Assembly: GCA_946811185.2 (NCBI GenBank)
Contig: OX328097.1
Coordinates: 4,512,242-4,576,241, forward strand
DNA: 64,000 nucleotides
Direction: 5' to 3'
Source of the DNA: Hippopus hippopus
Taxonomy: Eukaryota > Mollusca > Bivalvia > Cardiida > Cardiidae
Position numbers and translations under genes: made by a program. The notes below the pieces were generated by a model. That model had not been told where the DNA came from and did no database searches. It was given only the letters and a program-made list of their open reading frames with translations. This document shows positions 33,320 to 42,514 of the stretch, piece after piece. The stretch's first letter is position 1. The number at the start of each line of letters is the position of its first letter.

Positions 33320-33760
33320 TAAGCTGGATTATCAGACAGTTTTTTTTTTTCACGTAGGATGCACTTAATCATTTTGTCATAGTGTTTGCAAATATAGATA
33401 ATACTACAGCTATAGTCTGCACCAATAATCTAAGCATAACACTCATAATGTGGAGTAATGCTTTGAGGTACCCAACATTTTAATGAAAACAGTTTAGCCC
33501 CAGATGATATACCTACTCAAGCACCTCAACAGTTTGCCTTGATCTCTCATTGGGATTCATTGAAGGGCTTAGTAATACCAGCCATAGTACCTCTCCTTTT
33601 TGTAGAGGTCAACATTTTGGTGATTTAGTGCTTTTATAAGAATGATAATAAGGTTTTCTTTGGACAAAATTATATCGTTTTGGCATAAAGCACAAACAAG
33701 TTTTTCTAGCCCGCATTAAATTTTGTTACAAATGACAAGTCACAACAAAGAGCAAATGGG
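33320..33760. other. Intronic stretch without assigned features
   Basis: Nothing was recognised. Confidence 0.5.
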
Positions 33761-33773
33761 AACAATGCTGTGA

Positions 33774-34081
33774 TTGATTGAATTTGCTTTTATTTATCGT
33801 CGCCACCGGTTGCCCATATGGGCTACGCCCCCTGAAGGCTGTTAGTATTGTTACGGGGGATAGTGCAGATACAGGACGAAACCCATGTTAAGTTACGCCT
33901 GGTTCTTTTACGTGCTCGGTGTATAGCACCGTCACACGGGACCTCGGTTTAACGTCTCATTTGAAAGACTCTTAGTAATTTTAGGTGGCCAGCCGTGGGG
34001 ATCGAACCCACATCCTCCAAAGACTCGAAACATCACGTTCAAGAGTCCTACCCTCTACCTATTGAGCTATGCGGGCTGGTC
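33774..34081 (-). mobile_element. SINE-2 with perfect 13-bp TSD
   Basis: The minus strand begins ccagcccgcatagctcaat (A box) with gtgggttcgatccccac (B box and stem). A long GC-richer body contains gtgctatacaccgagcac, and an AATC-type tail ends it. aacaatgctgtga flanks both sides (33761-33773 and 34082-34094). The compact, well-kept body suggests one of the conserved central domains of metazoan SINEs, which I cannot name with certainty. Confidence 0.9.
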
Positions 34082-34095
34082 AACAATGCTGTGAA

Positions 34096-34500
34096 ACTTT
34101 AGCAGTCCAGCTCATATACCTACATATACACTGCAACAGTTTGTGTAGCCTATCTCATTTGCATACATTCAAGGGAGGTAATGATGTCAGCTATAACTGT
34201 ACCATAGGTCAAGTTGTGATTCATCTGAAATTCAGTACTTATTCTCACTTTTTACTGGGAAGACACACCATCAAATTTTCTAAGACTCTTCTCCTACTTA
34301 GGTGAACAATTCTATCTCAACCATTGACTGTTGGTCTATGAGCTTGGAATGATATCTAGACTGGTGAATAGGGCCTCAGAACTGTTGCCAGAATCAGTGT
34401 TTATGAAAAAAAACACACAATACGAAATGTATTTAATTTTTTTTTTTTGCATGGATAGATAACAACAGATGTCATTGTTTCTACCAATCCTTTATAGATA
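34096..34500. other. Intronic stretch without assigned features
   Basis: Nothing was recognised beyond a T run at 34438-34450. Confidence 0.5.
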
Positions 34501-34516
34501 TTTAACCCATTAGAGG

Positions 34517-34714
34517 TTTAACCTTTTTGCAGACGACAGAGTTTTAGACTTGTCCAAACTGAAAGTACCTGCAGACAACAATTTAGATTTTGCTCAAATG
34601 ATGACATTTGTCTTTGAAGAGTGGGAAATACTGTGGGAAAAGGAGAAAATGTTTTCAAAAGCCTACCTCCTTAAGGGATCATTAAAACATGGGATTGTGC
34701 AGTGAAGGTTTAGA
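34517..34714 (-). mobile_element. TTAA-MITE copy 34, right hairpin arm lost
   Basis: tttaacctttttgcagacga to ttgtgcagtgaaggttta. ggagaaaatg joins ttttcaaaagcc directly. Confidence 0.72.
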
Positions 34715-34825
34715 TCAATAAAACACATTTAAGGTCATTTAGAATCCCCACATATTTCATTTTCCAGTTTTATTATAGTAAGAATAATTTTTAAAGAAAA
34801 TAGCCCACACAGATGATCGAACATC

Positions 34826-34868
34826 AAAGCGCACATACAGTGCTGTCTGATCTTGATCCACATTGTGA
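34826..34868. repeat. CAGTGTAGATC hairpin element, copy 8 (remnant)
   Basis: cagtgctgtctgatcttgatcc only. Confidence 0.5.
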
Positions 34869-34946
34869 TGGAAAAACAATCGGAGTTTTTGTCTGGATAT
34901 CCAAGGGTTAATGATAAATAAATATGTAAATTGTGTAGCAGATGTT

Positions 34947-35165
34947 TTAACTCTTTACCATACAATCTCCAGTTTTAATGATACCAAGGAAGAAGGCTTT
35001 TGAAAACATAGTGGGAAAAGGAGAAAATGCTGGTAACCAGCACTTTCTCCTTTTCTCACTATGTTTTCTATCATTCCAAATGTGAAATTCTATTTTTGAG
35101 TCACAATTTATTTGTTGTCTGCAAAAGCAGGCAGGTTTGAAATTTTGTTGTTTGGTAAAGAGTCG
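34947..35165 (+). mobile_element. TTAA-MITE copy 35
   Basis: ttaactctttaccatacaat to ttgtttggtaaagagt; the last bases have decayed to cgacc. Confidence 0.8.
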
Positions 35166-35273
35166 ACCTTTGTAGTGCTGTATAAATGAAAGGAATCTTC
35201 TCAATCAGTGCTAAAGATGCAGATACTGTGATTTAAGAACTGTTTTTGTCAGAATACCTGCACTGTCAAAGAA

Positions 35274-35336
35274 GCAGACTGTAGATCCAGGATCAGACTG
35301 CAGGTTTTGTGTGGTCTGATCTTGATCTACACTGTC
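35274..35336. repeat. CAGTGTAGATC hairpin element, copy 9
   Basis: gcagactgtagatccaggat and ctgatcttgatctacactgt. Confidence 0.7.
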
Positions 35337-35429
35337 AGCTATGAAATCAAGGTTCAGCACTATTAGGGTTGAATTATCAATTGTTTAAAAGGGTGTTTGT
35401 GTTTGACACTAGATGACATTTTAGATTTT

Positions 35430-35457
35430 GAGCCATGCTCTGGCAAAAGGGGGCTTA
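35430..35457. mobile_element. GAGCCATG-MITE copy 2, left end (continues at 35658)
   Basis: gagccatgctctggcaaaag and gggctta, then TTAA-MITE copy 36, then the rest of this element. It is an interrupted copy. Confidence 0.8.
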
Positions 35458-35661
35458 TAAAGCAAACTTTGAGACTGGCACAAATTGCAGATGCGTATGC
35501 AGATGACAAATTAAGTGTTACTCAAATGAAAGTTTTTGTATGTGAAAGATTGTTGAAAAGGGAGAAATGCTGATTACCAACATTTTCTCCTTTTTCCACA
35601 ATTGTTTCAAGTCCTTTCCATCAGAATCGTTTAAACTCGGGATTGTGTTGTAAAGGGTTAA
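35455..35661 (-). mobile_element. TTAA-MITE copy 36, inserted at the TTAA of a GAGCCATG-MITE
   Basis: It starts at ttataaagcaaactttgaga and ends ttgtaaagggttaa. The host element normally reads gggggcttaatgcatc. Here gggggctta lies left and ttaatgcatc right of the insert, showing a TTAA target duplication (left copy now ttat). Confidence 0.82.
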
Positions 35662-35896
35662 TGCATCTCCTTGATGCATTTTTTCCTAGCAAATCATAAC
35701 ATAATTATGGATCTATAAGATCCATGTAGTCTAACAAGCGAATGAATTTAGAGGTAGAATGGTCCTTTACCATGAAGAAAATTTACAAATAGCGAAAAGT
35801 TCCAACTCATGTCAGCCTGCATGGACTGCACAGGCTGACATAGGTTGATATTTTTTGTGGATGCATTAAACCCCTCTTTTCACAGAGCATGGCTCA
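35658..35896. mobile_element. GAGCCATG-MITE copy 2, main part
   Basis: ttaatgcatctccttgatgc, ccatgtagtctaacaagc, ggtcctttacc, cagcctgcatggactgcaca and the right end cacagagcatggctca. Confidence 0.82.
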
Positions 35897-35962
35897 TGTT
35901 ATGTTTATAGACTTTTCTATGATAGATTACCTAAGGTTGTTTCTAATATAGAGAAATTTCCT

Positions 35963-36191
35963 TTAACCCTTTACCACATAACAAAAATGTAGACCTGTCC
36001 AAATTGAAAGCATTTGCAGATGACATTTCAAATTTGGTTCAAACAATGGAACTTGTTTTTGATAGGGTGGAAAAGATTGTGGGAAAAGGAGAAAATGCTG
36101 GTTACCAGCATTTTCTCCTTTTCCCACAATCTTTTCAAAAGGCTCCTTCCTCAGGGTCGTTAAAACTCAGGGTTGTGTGGTAGAGGGTTAA
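35963..36191 (-). mobile_element. TTAA-MITE copy 37, well preserved
   Basis: ttaaccctttaccacataac to tggtagagggttaa. Both hairpin arms match over about 30 bp, including a paired change (agattgtggg/cccacaatct), so the arms changed together. Confidence 0.85.
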
Positions 36192-36380
36192 AAGGGAAGT
36201 TCTGTATCTATCTGATTGATGTTAGTCCAGCTTTTTGCCTTGATTTTAATTGTGAATGTTGCAGACAAAGAAGCACTTGATCAGAATGCTTTTTGCAGAT
36301 AGTGTAGACCAAGTGTGTAGGTTGGTGGATGTACAACTTAAGGTTTCCACCCAATTAATTGAGTTTTAATGAACATAATT

Positions 36381-36595
36381 ATATGAATGTAACTTGCTGT
36401 ACATGAAGGTTATATGAATATCTATATGAATGTAACTTGCTGTACATGAAGGTTATATGAATATCTATATGCATGTAACTTGCTGTACATGAAGGTTATA
36501 TGAATATCTATATGAATGTAACTTGCTGTACATGAAGGTTATATGAATATCTATATGAATGTAACTTGCTGTACATGAAGGTTATATGAATATCT
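36381..36595. repeat. 43-bp tandem repeat, five units
   Basis: The word atgtaacttgctgtacatga starts at 36387, 36430, 36473, 36516 and 36559, exactly 43 bp apart. Units are nearly identical (one gcatg variant). Confidence 0.95.
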
Positions 36596-36639
36596 CGCAT
36601 GTGATTAGTGCATGCAGGGTCAAGGACACTTTTACTAAA

Positions 36640-37190
36640 AATAGTAAAAGTGTTTCAGCTGAGTAACTCATGTTTGAATGGACAAAATGTGAAGAAAAGT
36701 TACTGTACTGGAAAGTTATGTGAAAAGCCAGCTTGGGATAAATTTGAAGGTCATTGGATGCAAGATCAGGCTCACTTACTAGAAAAAGTGTTTCCATCCA
36801 AAAAGTAATGTTAGATTGGAAATTTATGAACGAAAGTAAACGCCACAAAACTATTAATAGAAAAACATGTTTCTGCCCAGTAGCTCATGTAAGGACAAAC
36901 ATTTGTGAGTGAAATTTACTATGTAGACTGTTTATGTTAAAAGCTATCATAAGATTGATTTTTGGGGTCAGCACATTGAAGGTCAAGGTCAGTGTTGCCA
37001 AATATAGAAAAACAGTTTTTCCCTGAATAACTAATAAACAATTTATAAACATATCTAAATGAAACCTTCAGTATAGGAAGCTTTTTGGAAAAGCTAGGAT
37101 GGTGTCAATTTTGGGGCAAGGTCAATGCTACTGTAGCAAACAAAAAAAGAAACTTTTTTCTGCTGAATGACTCAATTTTCATCTGAATTT
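36640..37190. repeat. Degenerate minisatellite, units about 140-220 bp
   Basis: ttctgc-ga-ta-ctcat words recur near 36652, 36870, 37018 and 37158. Parts resemble the caaggtcag minisatellites of other elements. Confidence 0.5.
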
Positions 37191-37249
37191 ATTCACTGGT
37201 AAAAACTGGTTTACTTATTGGTACCTGTAGTAATCTAATCAACATTACA

Positions 37250-37479
37250 TTACCCCTTTACCAAACAATCCCTTTTTTCAACAACCCTGAGAAAAGGCTT
37301 TTGAAAACAGTGTGGGAAAAGGAGAAAATGCTGGAAACTAGCATTTTCTCCTTTTCTCACAATGTTTTCTATCCTATCAAAGGCAAATCTTACATTCTTA
37401 TCAATGTTTAATTGGTTGATTGCAAATGCTGCTCTCAATCTGGACCAGTCAAAAATTTTGTTGTTTATTAATGAGTTAA
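37250..37479 (+). mobile_element. TTAA-MITE copy 38
   Basis: ttaccccctt-type start to tttattaatgagttaa. The centre is ctggaaactagc. An open frame extending rightward (37362-37769) begins in this element and is not credible as a gene. Confidence 0.8.
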
Positions 37480-37864
37480 GTGACAAAAATTTGTCACTAT
37501 TGTTGCCTAATTCTGGCAATGACAACTCTTGCTTTTTTAAGCATTCCCACAAAAACAACCTGGAAATTGACATGTCCGAGTCATATTATGAAGGTTTGTC
37601 ACATTCATTAAGCCGTCTAAGAATAAAATTCAATGGTATTTTTTTTAAAAACAACCTTTCAAGATTTTGTTCCCCAGTAAAATTGTATTTGTTACCCAGG
37701 AGGATAATTATGACTATTGAATTGTTAAATCAAATGCAACTTGGTTCTATGGTTGTTGATTGCTGTTAGCTAGCTAAATTTGAAAGGGATTTTCTTTTCT
37801 TTTTGTAGAGGTCATGCAAGGCTTGAAAGAGTGGTATTATTATGAGGACTGCAGTATTAATTTA

Positions 37865-38331
37865 ATACCCCAGTCTTCAAAGCAGAGGGGGCTATACTGC
37901 TTTCACGTTGTCTGTCTGTATGTCTGTCAGCCCACCAGCCTGCCTGCCTGTCAGTCTGTATGTCTTGTTTTCACTTCCATGCTCTAACTCAAAAAACTGT
38001 TTGACATAGAACCCTGAAACTTTATACAAGTGTTGCTAATAACCTATGGAGGTGTCCTATTGTTTTTGGGTCAAAGGTCAAGGTCACAGGTGAACTATGT
38101 TTGAAAATCGTTTTCATGCTCTAACTCAATAGCTGTTTGACTTAGGACCCTGAAACTTTATACAAGTGTTGCTCATGACCTGAGGAGGTGCCCTGATGTT
38201 TTTGGGTCACATGGGTGAAAGGTCAAGGTCGAAGGCAAGCTTTGTTTTGAAAATCATTTCCCTTCTCTGATTGTGCTGCTTCAGTCACAAGGTGCTGGTG
38301 GGGGTATTTGACAGCTTTGAGACAGTTCTAG
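37865..38331 (+). mobile_element. HL-D element copy 1
   Basis: Left ataccccagtcttcaaagca/gagggggctatac; TGTC-rich run 37906-37970. Two units 137 bp apart carry gctctaactca and ccctgaaactttatacaagtgttgct. Right gctggtgggggtatt, tgacagctttgagaca and ttctag then T. Confidence 0.75.
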
Positions 38332-38343
38332 TCAGTTCTATAG

Positions 38344-38517
38344 TTAACTCTTTAGCGAATGACAAAATTTTAGACTTATCCAAGTTGAAAGCATTAATTT
38401 TGTAGACAACAAATCAAATGTAGCTCAAATATTGAAATCTTTTTTGGAAGGGTAGAAAACATTCAAAAGCCATCTCTGTCAGGGTAGATCAAACTTGGGA
38501 TTGTGTGGTATAAGGTT
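38344..38517 (-). mobile_element. TTAA-MITE copy 39, hairpin cleanly deleted
   Basis: ttaactctttagcgaatgac to gtggtataaggttgaa. gtagaaaacatt is joined to caaaagccatc, so nearly the whole palindrome is gone while both arms remain. Confidence 0.78.
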
Positions 38518-38519
38518 GA

Positions 38520-38985
38520 AATATGAGATCATTCATGTTTTACAACAGATATAAAAAAAAATTTGAATGTTTTATATAATTCAGGGCAATTATTCATAGA
38601 ACAGTTAAAATGAATGGCATTAGATTCATATCATTGTGCAAACATTTGGTGATTTGTTGATCAAGTTCATTGGCCTTTGTTACAATTTGTGATATTCACA
38701 TACGATTTACATTTCTTTGCTAGAAATGGACTGCTTTTCTTCTTATGAAATAAAAGACTCCACTGAAAAAAAGTACAGTCACAGTTTGCAGTTTTTTACA
38801 AGAAATCCTCTGCAAATGCTTCCAAAGGGACAGGAGAAAAATTTTGTTGTGCGGTAGAATTATGATACTTGGGCCAAAATAGTGCAAACTGCTGATTCTT
38901 CTTTTTTTTTGAAAATATCCAATTAATTTTTTTGGCACTGTAGTGTTAGACCAAGTAAAGTGGCTGTACAAATATTTTTCTACCC
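38520..38985. other. Intronic stretch without assigned features
   Basis: Nothing was recognised. Confidence 0.45.
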
Positions 38986-38989
38986 AAGG

Positions 38990-39161
38990 GAAGAAGAACA
39001 TTGTTAGAAAAGGAGAAAATACTGATAAGCTATCAATTTCTCCTTTTCCTGTAATGTTTTTTTTCAAAGCTGTAAAAGATAAGTCCCATCATGTATTGCA
39101 CACTTGAAATGTCATCTGCAAATGCTTTCAGTCTAACATTTTCAATTTGGTAAAGAGTTAA
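38990..39161 (+). mobile_element. TTAA-MITE copy 40, left end lost; shares TTAA with next
   Basis: agaacattgttagaaaagga to caatttggtaaagagttaa. The palindrome centre is altered (tactgataagctatca). Confidence 0.75.
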
Positions 39162-39377
39162 CTCTTTGCAAAATGACAAATTTTCGACTTGACCCAATTG
39201 AATGCATTTGCAAATTAAATGTTGCTTCAATGATGATTCTGTCTTTGCTAGGGTAGAAAACATTGTGGGAGAAGGAGAAAATGCTGGTTACCAGCATTTT
39301 CTCCTTCTCCCACAATGTTTTCAAAAGCCTTCTCTTTTAGGGTCGTTAAACCTCAGAATTGTGTGGTAAAGAGTTAA
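39158..39377 (-). mobile_element. TTAA-MITE copy 41
   Basis: ttaactctttgcaaaatgac to gtgtggtaaagagttaa. The palindrome is perfect with a paired change (gggagaaggag/ctccttctccc). Confidence 0.88.
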
Positions 39378-39591
39378 GTGAACTATTTTTGAATCCCAAA
39401 TGTCATAGACAGGCCAGGTCAGACAAGTGTTTGGAATATTTTCAGACATTCTGAAATATGTGTGGATGTGAGTGAGACATATTGAGGTCATGGCTAGATT
39501 TCCAGAAAATTGCTTATCAAATTTCCTTATTTTATACCATAGAAAAAATATTACTCCTATGAAACAGGATTAGCAGAAATTTGGAAATAGT

Positions 39592-39853
39592 TGAGCCATG
39601 CTTTGTTAAAAGGGGGCTTAATGCATCCGCAAAAGTATCGATGAAAGTCAGCCTGAGTAGTTTGCACAGGCTGGCCTTGGCCAAAAATTTTTGTTATTTG
39701 TCAATTTTGTGTATGACAAAGGACCAGTCTACCTCATGATTCAGTTGCTTGTTAGACAAAGTGGATTTTTTTAATCTCTAATCATTTGATGACTTGCTTG
39801 GTATAATGCATCTCTAAGATGCATTAAGCCCCCTTTTGCCAGAACATGGCTCA
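39592..39853. mobile_element. GAGCCATG-MITE copy 3, complete 262 bp
   Basis: TIRs: tgagccatgctttgttaaaa-gggggcttaatgcatc against gatgcattaagccccctttt-gccagaacatggctca. It has the internal cagcctg/caggctg hairpin and gttagacaaa. It has no coding capacity; the superfamily is unclear since no TSD is obvious. Confidence 0.85.
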
Positions 39854-39901
39854 GTCGTATTTGCCTCAATATTCTCAGGAAAGCATCAGTTTTTATACTG
39901 T

Positions 39902-40041
39902 TTAACTCTTTACCAAACAACAAAATTTTAGACTGGTCCGAATCGAAAGCATTTGCAGATGACAAAGGTGGCCCAAATGACAAAATTTGTTCCTGATAGG
40001 GTAGAAAACATTGTGGGAAAAGGAGAAAATGCTGGTTACCA
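39902..40041 (-). mobile_element. TTAA-MITE copy 42, cut at palindrome centre
   Basis: ttaactctttaccaaacaac to aatgctggttaccag, then a GAGCCATG-MITE fragment begins. Confidence 0.82.
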
Positions 40042-40127
40042 GTGTGGATTTTATGGATGTCTAATTATTAGATGGCTTGCTTTGCACAATGCATCACTGA
40101 GATGCATTAAGCCCCCTTTTGCCAGAG
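40042..40127. mobile_element. GAGCCATG-MITE copy 4, right end
   Basis: tgtggattttatggatgtct to agcccccttttgccagag, then an A run. Confidence 0.72.
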
Positions 40128-40229
40128 AAAAAAAAAAAAACGCTCCACAGTATTCAAAATCAGTTTGTAGTTAAACATATTTTTATTATTGTATTGATTG
40201 TTATTTTTATTTAAAATTTACACTATATT

Positions 40230-40335
40230 TCCTTATTAGATGACAAATGTTTTTTACTATTCCCAAAGGAGAAAATGGTAACCAGCATGTTCTCCTTTTC
40301 CCACAGTGTTTTCTGCCCTTTCAAAGTCAGGTCTT
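40230..40335 (+). mobile_element. TTAA-MITE copy 43, partial
   Basis: ttcccaaaggagaaaatggt and ctgccctttcaaagtcagg; the ends are lost. Confidence 0.6.
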
Positions 40336-40339
40336 ATGA

Positions 40340-40568
40340 TTAAACCTTTACCAAACAATCCCTGGTTTTTACGACCCTGAGATAGAAGCCTTTGGAAAAC
40401 TTTGTGGGAAAAGGAGAAAATGCTGATAACCAGCATTTTCTCCTTTTCCCACAATGTTTTCTACCCTGCTGGAAACAAATTTCAATTTATGAGTTATATT
40501 TATTTTGTCGTCTGCAAGTGCTTTCAATTTGAACCAGTCTAAAATTTTGTCGTTTGGTAAAGAGTTAA
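40340..40568 (+). mobile_element. TTAA-MITE copy 44
   Basis: ttaaacctttaccaaacaat to gtcgtttggtaaagagttaa. Complete, with intact palindrome. Confidence 0.87.
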
Positions 40569-40728
40569 ACCATGATTCATTTGACATCTGCAAATGCTTT
40601 TGAACTGGACAAGTCAAAAAAGGTTTGGTTGTTTAGTAAAGAGTAAAATGGCAGAAGATATTGTGGGGAAAGATAAAAAATACTGTGCACTAGTATTTTC
40701 TCATTTTCCTACAATGTTTTCAAAAGCT
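40565..40728 (+). mobile_element. TTAA-MITE fragments 45 and 46
   Basis: The first piece keeps only the right arm (catctgcaaatgcttttgaa, tttagtaaagag). The second is a lone palindrome (aagatattgtggggaaagat...cctacaatgttttcaaaagc). Together they may be one rearranged copy following the TTAA of copy 44. Confidence 0.6.
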
Positions 40729-40957
40729 CAACCCTGTACTACACAATCATGAGTTTACTGACATTGAAGAAAAAACCTTTCGAAAACATTGTGGGAAAAG
40801 GAGAAATGCTGGTAGCCAGTACTTTCTCTTTTCCCACAATGTTTTTACCCTTTCCAAAAAGAATTTCAGTTTTTGAGTCACATTTATTTTGTCATCTGCA
40901 AAATTAATGCTTTGAATTTGGATTCATGTAAACTTTCGTTGTTTGGTAAAGAGTTAA
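40729..40957 (+). mobile_element. TTAA-MITE copy 47
   Basis: tcaaccctgtactacacaat to ttgtttggtaaagagttaa; small losses in the palindrome. Confidence 0.82.
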
Positions 40958-40969
40958 ACAATACTTAGA

Positions 40970-41132
40970 AAGATAGTGTATGAAAAAAATGCATGTTACC
41001 AACATTCTCTCTTTTATCCACAATGTCTCCTACCCTTTAGAAAACAAATACCATCATATGGTACAAGTTAAATTGTGTCTTGCAAATTAATGCAAATTAA
41101 TGCTTTGAATCTGGACAGGTTTGGTAAAGAGC
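40970..41132 (+). mobile_element. TTAA-MITE copy 48, decayed
   Basis: tgcatgttaccaacattctc and cctaccctttagaaaacaaa, with a doubled gcaaattaat. Confidence 0.62.
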
Positions 41133-41149
41133 AAAGCCTGCCTGATTTT

Positions 41150-41351
41150 ATTTCTTTACCAAACAACAAGTAATTGCAGACGACAAACTAAATGTGACTG
41201 AAAAAACAAAATTTCTCTATGGAAGTACAGAAAATATTGTGCGGAAAGGAGAAAATGCTGGTTACCAGCATTTTCTCCTTTTCCCACATTGTTTTCAAAA
41301 GCCTTCTTTTCCAGGGTTTTGAGAACTTAGGACTGTTTGGTAAAGAGTTAA
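41150..41351 (-). mobile_element. TTAA-MITE copy 49, first of three chained by shared TTAA
   Basis: tttctttaccaaacaacaag (part of the left arm deleted) to tgtttggtaaagagttaa. TTAA 41348-41351 is shared with copy 50. Confidence 0.82.
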
Positions 41352-41575
41352 CCCTTTACCACACAATGACAACTTTTAACACCCCTGATAGAGAAGGCTT
41401 TTGAAAACATTGTGGGAAAAGGAGAAAATGCTGGTTACCAGCATTTTCTCCTTTTCCCACAATGTTTTCTACCCTATCAAAGAAAAATCATTTCATATGA
41501 GCCACATTGAAACTGTCATCTGCAAATGCTTTCAATTCGGACAGGTCTAAAATTTGTTGTGTGGTAAAGGGTTAA
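41348..41575 (+). mobile_element. TTAA-MITE copy 50, perfect palindrome
   Basis: ttaaccctttaccacacaat to tgtggtaaagggttaa. The 66-bp palindrome at 41404-41469 has no mismatch. It is nearly identical to the copy at 59493-59721, marking a young subfamily. Confidence 0.92.
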
Positions 41576-41801
41576 CCCTTTACCACACAATCCTGAGCTT
41601 TAACAACCCTGAGAAAGAAGATTTTTGAAAACATTGTGGGAAAAGAAGAAAATGCTGGTAACCAGCATTTTCTCCTTTTTCCCACAATGTTTTCTACCTA
41701 TTCAAAGACAAATACCATCATTTGAAAAACTGTTGAATTGTCTTCTGTGAATTCCTTTAATAAGGAGGAGTCTAAAATTTTGCTATGTGGTAAAGAGTTA
41801 A
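41572..41801 (+). mobile_element. TTAA-MITE copy 51, third in chain; 64 bp before exon D
   Basis: ttaaccctttaccacacaat to tatgtggtaaagagttaa; the palindrome has a one-base g insertion (ctcctttttccc). Confidence 0.88.
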
Positions 41802-41865
41802 AGATCCCTCTTTGATTGTGCCAAAGGAATAGTCTGGTAATACAGTGTAACTTGTTTAACTTAAG

Positions 41866-41969
41866 GGCAAAGGTAGAAGTGGTTTCTTCAAACAAGCCAA
41901 AAAGTCCTATCCTATGTTTCCTTACACTGAGGAGAAACTGAAGTGGGATGAATATGGAGAAATTATCAA
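41866..41969 (+). CDS. CPSF2: CPSF2 internal exon D (mPSF-interaction motif)
   Basis: The acceptor is ttaacttaag (weak pyrimidine tract) and the donor gtgagt. The exon is 104 bp, starts in phase 0, and encodes [18 protein letters not shown] through KWDEYGEII with two bases left over. The SYPMF...[13 protein letters not shown] block is the most conserved part of the CPSF100 linker. In the human complex this is the mPSF-interaction motif (about residues 460-486) that docks CPSF100, and with it CPSF73, on CPSF160-WDR33. The Phe, Trp and Tyr used in that contact are kept here (codons at 41917, 41944 and 41953). A chain of three TTAA-MITEs ends 64 bp upstream. Confidence 0.92.
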
Positions 41970-42013
41970 GTGAGTAGTGATTTACTTTGTTGAATTTCTT
42001 TTTTATTTTACCC

Positions 42014-42195
42014 AGGGTTGACACAGGAGCGATGACACTAGATCTTTTTTTCATTGAGAATTATGCCTATATGTTTCTACCTGAGAGTGGTTTATCATGT
42101 GCGACTTGGCTATTTCCGAAAAAAACTTGGAGGTATTGTCATAGCCATTTGTCATTTGCGTCATCGTCATGCAAAGACTTTGACATTTTGTAATA
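42014..42195. repeat. HL-F-like fragment in intron D-E
   Basis: ggaggtattgtcatagccat, gcgtcatcgtcatgcaaaga and ctttgacattttgtaatatg match the left part of the element at 48967-49261. Confidence 0.55.
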
Positions 42196-42249
42196 TGTCA
42201 ACCTAATTCTGGAATTGTGCAAAACAAATAAGACTGTTTACCTCTAAAG

Positions 42250-42330
42250 TGTCTTACACAACTTTAGTTGCCTTTGCAGCCAATGTATATCAAGATCAAA
42301 CTGCACAAAACATGCAGTCTGGACATGGAT
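42250..42330. repeat. CAGTGTAGATC hairpin element, copy 10
   Basis: tttagttgcctttgcagcca, atcaagatcaaactgcac and catgcagtctggacatgg. Confidence 0.62.
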
Positions 42331-42514
42331 ACTGGTAGTCAAAATGAACGAAGGTCCTATACATGAATACAAGGCAAAGCATTTTGACAGAAAGAAGAAG
42401 AATTGGCTTGTTACAAGCAAATCACTCCTTTTGTCACAATGTTTTCAGAGGAAATCAAATGTGGGACATAGAAAATTGTATTCAGGAGGTAAATGAGCTG
42501 TGTTATTATTACAG

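Noticed and set aside
34005..34078. Possible minus-strand tRNA gene
   Set aside because: Belongs to SINE-2, bounded by a 13-bp TSD; not a stand-alone tRNA.
37362..37769. 135-codon plus-strand frame
   Set aside because: Starts inside a TTAA-MITE and continues into AT-rich sequence without recognisable domain; likely chance.
39902..41801. Regularly spaced palindromes resembling a CRISPR-like array
   Set aside because: Repeat units are 225-bp MITEs in both orientations with TTAA borders; no short repeats with unique spacers, and the genome is animal.
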